This document shows, one piece after another, positions 61,666-64,000 of a stretch of DNA of 64,000 bases. Source of the DNA: Streptomyces sp. NBC_01451. Its GTDB lineage: Bacteria > Actinomycetota > Actinomycetes > Streptomycetales > Streptomycetaceae. A program made the translations under genes and the position numbers. The DNA is taken from positions 6,634,001 to 6,698,000 of the forward strand of contig NZ_CP109479.1 in assembly GCF_036227485.1 (NCBI RefSeq), in the 5' to 3' direction. The notes under the pieces were generated by a model. That model saw only the letters and a list, made by a program, of their open reading frames with translations. It searched no databases and was not told the origin of the DNA. Positions within the stretch are counted from its first letter, which is position 1. Each line of letters starts with the position of its first letter.

Positions 61666-62850
61666 CTACGAGCGGAACGGGCCCGTCACCTCGTACGTGA
61701 TCCCGCCCGAGGAACTGCCGCTCGTGCCGCGCTGGCTGGAGAAGTACAGGCGGCTGCCGTCGGGGGAGAAGGCCGGGCCCGTGATCTCCGAGCCCGACTG
61801 GCCGTCGACGCGCAGGAACGGGGCGACCACGTCGTCCGGTGTGATCAGGCAGATCTCCATGTTGCCGCCGTCCTCCGCCACGAACAGGTCGCCGGATGAG
61901 GTGCCGGTGATGTTGTCGACTCCGGTCAAGGGGGCCGTGCCCGACGTGACCAGGGAGTCGTCGTACGCCAACTCGTACGTGTTCGTCAGCAGGTTGAGCT
62001 GCCAGACCCGGTTGTCGCCCTTGGTGGTGAACCAGACCTTGTCGTCGGCGTAGTAGCAACCCTCGCCGCCGTTGAAGGACTTGGAGCCGGAGACCTGGGT
62101 GCGGGTGGTGGTCGGGGAGCCGTCCGGGTCGGGGATCGTGGTCCAGGTGTACGAGCCAGAGGTCGCCGTGCCGGCCACCAGGACCTGGAGGGTGCCGGCC
62201 GACAGGTCGCCCCAGGTCGTGGGAACGAAGCGGTAGAGGCGGCCGTTCGTCTCGTCCTCCGTCAGGTAGACGACCTTGCGGACCGGGTCCGCTGCCGCCG
62301 CCTCGTGCTTGAAGCGGCCCATCGCGGGGCGCTGCGTCGCCGCGGTCGTGCCCCACGGGTCGGTCTCGTAGACGTACCCCAGCGACACCTCCTCGCAGGA
62401 CAGCCACGTGTTCCAGGGGGTGCGCCCACCCGCGCAGTTCTGGCGCGTGCCCGACAGGATGCGGTACGCGGCGGTGATGGCGCCCGTCGACGAGAACTTC
62501 ACCGCGCTCGCGCCGCCAGACGGGTTGATCTCCGAGTTGGAGACGTAGATCCAGCCCGTGCCGTCGGCGTAACAGGCGCCGCCGTCCGGGGCGTTGTGCC
62601 AGGTGTACGACGTTCCGGTGACCGTCTGGCCCGAGCGGGCGACGACCCTGCTGGTGAAGCCGGCGGGGAGTCTGATGCCGTTGGCGTCGGGTGCGGCGAG
62701 GGCTCCGTACGGGCCCGTGCCCGGCTGGGCGGGGGCCGCGTGGGCGGCGCCGCGCCACAGGGTGCCGCCGAAGACGGCCGCCGAGCCGCCGATGACGGCG
62801 GCGCGCAGAAGGGTACGGCGTTCCACGTGTGCGTTCACTCGTGCGTCCAC
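61666..62850 (-). CDS. Secreted PhoX-family alkaline phosphatase-like protein
   Basis: 394 aa. Tat signal ERRTLLRAAVIGG with hydrophobic region and cleavage near AHA-AP. The mature region carries PhoX-type propeller motifs: GRTPWNTWLSCEEVS, GRFKHEAAAADP, VYLTEDETNGRLYRFVP, GCYYADDKVWFTTKGD, DNITGTSSGDLFVAEDGG, FSPDGSRLYFSSQ. PhoX enzymes hydrolyse phosphomonoesters with iron/calcium cofactors. GTG 62850 has GGAGCGAGA upstream. Confidence 0.87.
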   Translation of the reverse strand: MDARVNAHVERRTLLRAAVIGGSAAVFGGTLWRGAAHAAPAQPGTGPYGALAAPDANGIRLPAGFTSRVVARSGQTVTGTSYTWHNAPDGGACYADGTGWIYVSNSEINPSGGASAVKFSSTGAITAAYRILSGTRQNCAGGRTPWNTWLSCEEVSLGYVYETDPWGTTAATQRPAMGRFKHEAAAADPVRKVVYLTEDETNGRLYRFVPTTWGDLSAGTLQVLVAGTATSGSYTWTTIPDPDGSPTTTRTQVSGSKSFNGGEGCYYADDKVWFTTKGDNRVWQLNLLTNTYELAYDDSLVTSGTAPLTGVDNITGTSSGDLFVAEDGGNMEICLITPDDVVAPFLRVDGQSGSEITGPAFSPDGSRLYFSSQRGTSGSSSGGITYEVTGPFRS

Positions 62851-62919
62851 TCTCGCTCCAAAGGGGGGTGGCGTGACGTGCGGTGACGTCAGGGACCCTA
62901 GGGCGGCGGGATGGAATTG

Positions 62920-63897
62920 TCATGTACGCGCGGTGTCGCCTTGGCGGTCGTTCGCTGCCGTACCGCGAGACGGCCGGACGGCTGATCGTGGACGCTGCCG
63001 GTCGACATGCCCGTCGATGCGCAGGTCGGCATGCCGGTCGGTGTGCCTGGTCGCACGCCTGGGTCGACCGAGGGTGACGCCCGCCAGTACCAGGGCCAGT
63101 CCGCACAGTTGCTGGACCGTCAGTACCTCTCCGGCGAGTGCCGTGCCCAACAGCACGCCCGTGACGGGGTTGAGGAGCCCGATCAGTCCCACGGTGCCTG
63201 CGGGCAGGTGCCGCAGTCCGGTGAACCAGACGGTGAAGGCCAGCGCGGTGGCGATCAGGGCGACGTAGCAGAAGGCGAGGAGCGTGGGCGGGGGCAGGGC
63301 GGGCGGGGCGCCCTCCACCACTGCGGCGACCGGCAGCAGGAACAGGCCCCCGGCGGTGAGCTGCCAGGCGGTCGTGGCGATCATGTCGGCGTCGCCGCTC
63401 CACCGTTTGGTGAGGATGTGGCCGAAGGACGACACGAGTACGGCCGCCGCCGCGGCGAGGATTCCCGCCACGCTCGCCGCCCCCGCCCCGCCGAGCAGCA
63501 TCAGGCAGACGCCGGCGAGCCCGATCACGGCACCGGCCAGGTGCGCGGGCCGGGGCCGCTCGGACACCAGGGGCCATGCGATGAACATCATCGTCAGCGG
63601 AGACGCCGCCATGACGGTCGACGCGACGCTCGTCGGCAGCAGTTGGGAGGAGACGTAGACGAGGGCGAAGAACACGCTCACGTTGACCAGGCCCAGTACG
63701 GCGGACCGCCACCACCACGCACCCCGGGGCCGTCGCCTGCGCAGAGCCAGCAGGGCGAGTCCGGCGGGCAGCGCCCGCAGCGCGGCCCCGTACAGCGGGC
63801 GATCCATCGGGAGGAACTCGCGGGTGACGAAGTAGTTGGCCCCCCAGGCCACCGGCGCGACCGCGGTCAGTGCCACCCAGCGTGCATTGGCTTCCAT
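62920..63897 (-). CDS. EamA-family transporter
   Basis: 325 aa from ATG 63897, with an alternative ATG at 63906. Ten helices in two EamA repeats (LTAVAPVAWGANYFVTREFL start; second half AALVSSFGHILTKRW). Basic C-terminal tail about 285-325. No Shine-Dalgarno is seen, but TATAAT (63910-63905 on this strand) lies about 7 nt upstream, so a leaderless mRNA starting at ATG 63897 is likely. Divergent from the MarR gene. Confidence 0.85.
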   Translation of the reverse strand: MEANARWVALTAVAPVAWGANYFVTREFLPMDRPLYGAALRALPAGLALLALRRRRPRGAWWWRSAVLGLVNVSVFFALVYVSSQLLPTSVASTVMAASPLTMMFIAWPLVSERPRPAHLAGAVIGLAGVCLMLLGGAGAASVAGILAAAAAVLVSSFGHILTKRWSGDADMIATTAWQLTAGGLFLLPVAAVVEGAPPALPPPTLLAFCYVALIATALAFTVWFTGLRHLPAGTVGLIGLLNPVTGVLLGTALAGEVLTVQQLCGLALVLAGVTLGRPRRATRHTDRHADLRIDGHVDRQRPRSAVRPSRGTAANDRQGDTART

Positions 63898-63908
63898 GGA
63901 AGACATTA

Positions 63909-63926
63909 TAGCTTCCAGGGAAGCTA
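63909..63926. promoter_or_regulatory. Candidate MarR operator, palindrome in divergent promoter
   Basis: TAGCTTCC-AG-GGAAGCTA, perfect 8-bp arms with 2-nt spacer, overlapping the minus-strand TATAAT and 12 nt before the MarR ATG. Related half-sites CTTCCATGGAAG occur at 63890-63901, overlapping the EamA start. Fits a MarR dimer controlling both genes. Confidence 0.6.
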
Positions 63927-63937
63927 ATATGGGAGTC

Positions 63938-64000
63938 ATGGAAGAACCGCAGAGGGCGGACCGCGTGGCCCGCATCCAGGACGAGTGGCGCCGTGAACGC
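63938..64000 (+). CDS. MarR-family regulator, N-terminal fragment
   Basis: First 21 codons from ATG 63938 with GGGAG 4 nt upstream; the window ends mid-gene. MEEPQRADRVARIQDEWRRER matches the usual beginning of actinobacterial MarR proteins. Divergent from the EamA transporter with a palindrome between. Confidence 0.65.
   Translation, partial: MEEPQRADRVARIQDEWRRER

Overview
This is high-GC DNA from an actinomycete, almost certainly a Streptomyces or close relative. Third codon positions are strongly G/C, GTG starts and GTGA/ATGA/TGATG gene overlaps are common, rare TTA leucine codons occur, and the content is typical of the genus: SigE-type ECF sigma factor, DUF5753/DUF397 regulator pairs, DesK/NarL two-component pairs, and the znuACB-zur next to glyS and recO-uppS block. 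From memory the gene order resembles the S. coelicolor SCO2494-SCO2525 interval. No RNA genes, insertion sequences, prophage or CRISPR arrays were seen.

Layout. 1-2194: tail of an MMPL exporter and a NarL/DesK two-component pair. 2501-3724: secreted sialidase. 3725-4545: a gene-poor stretch with hairpins. 4546-5714: overlapping small membrane protein and Crp-type regulator. 6097-12853 (minus): aldolase of the DapA/NanA superfamily plus a dipeptide-type ABC importer, one of whose genes fuses a permease to an ATPase; a divergent FadR/GntR regulator follows (13085-13843). With the sialidase this could form a sialic acid or related scavenging locus. 13939-16558: SigE-family sigma factor with membrane partner, a small phosphatase-like protein and an acetyltransferase.

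16804-23511 is the most intriguing part: a run of six same-strand genes (methyltransferase, large helical protein, variant P-loop MinD/ParA-like protein, two unknown proteins, and a membrane-anchored protein with a possible degenerate PLD-like domain). I recognise five as the SCO2525-SCO2521 families, which to my knowledge have no described function. Three of them contain in-frame TTA codons, suggesting bldA-dependent expression.

23779-31795 is accessory: reductase/LysR divergent pair, lipoprotein-like membrane protein, secreted M4 metallopeptidase with P-domain, a papain-like protein with a TTA codon, and a WhiJ-like DUF5753/DUF397 module. 31848-42497 is conserved core: recO, uppS, a second M4 metallopeptidase, an MFS exporter, zur-znuB-znuC-znuA with a Zur-box candidate, and glyS.

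42689-48504 holds a response regulator whose kinase partner is a truncated remnant next to a duplicated MFS 3' fragment, then two MFS exporters and an XRE regulator. 48561-51926: dus and an LTA-synthase-like membrane sulfatase. 52111-56908: two GH15/GH63-like glycoside hydrolases divergent from a ROK regulator. 57382-60129: ppdK. The end carries small zinc-ribbon proteins, a PhoX-like phosphatase, and an EamA transporter divergent from a MarR regulator cut by the window edge.
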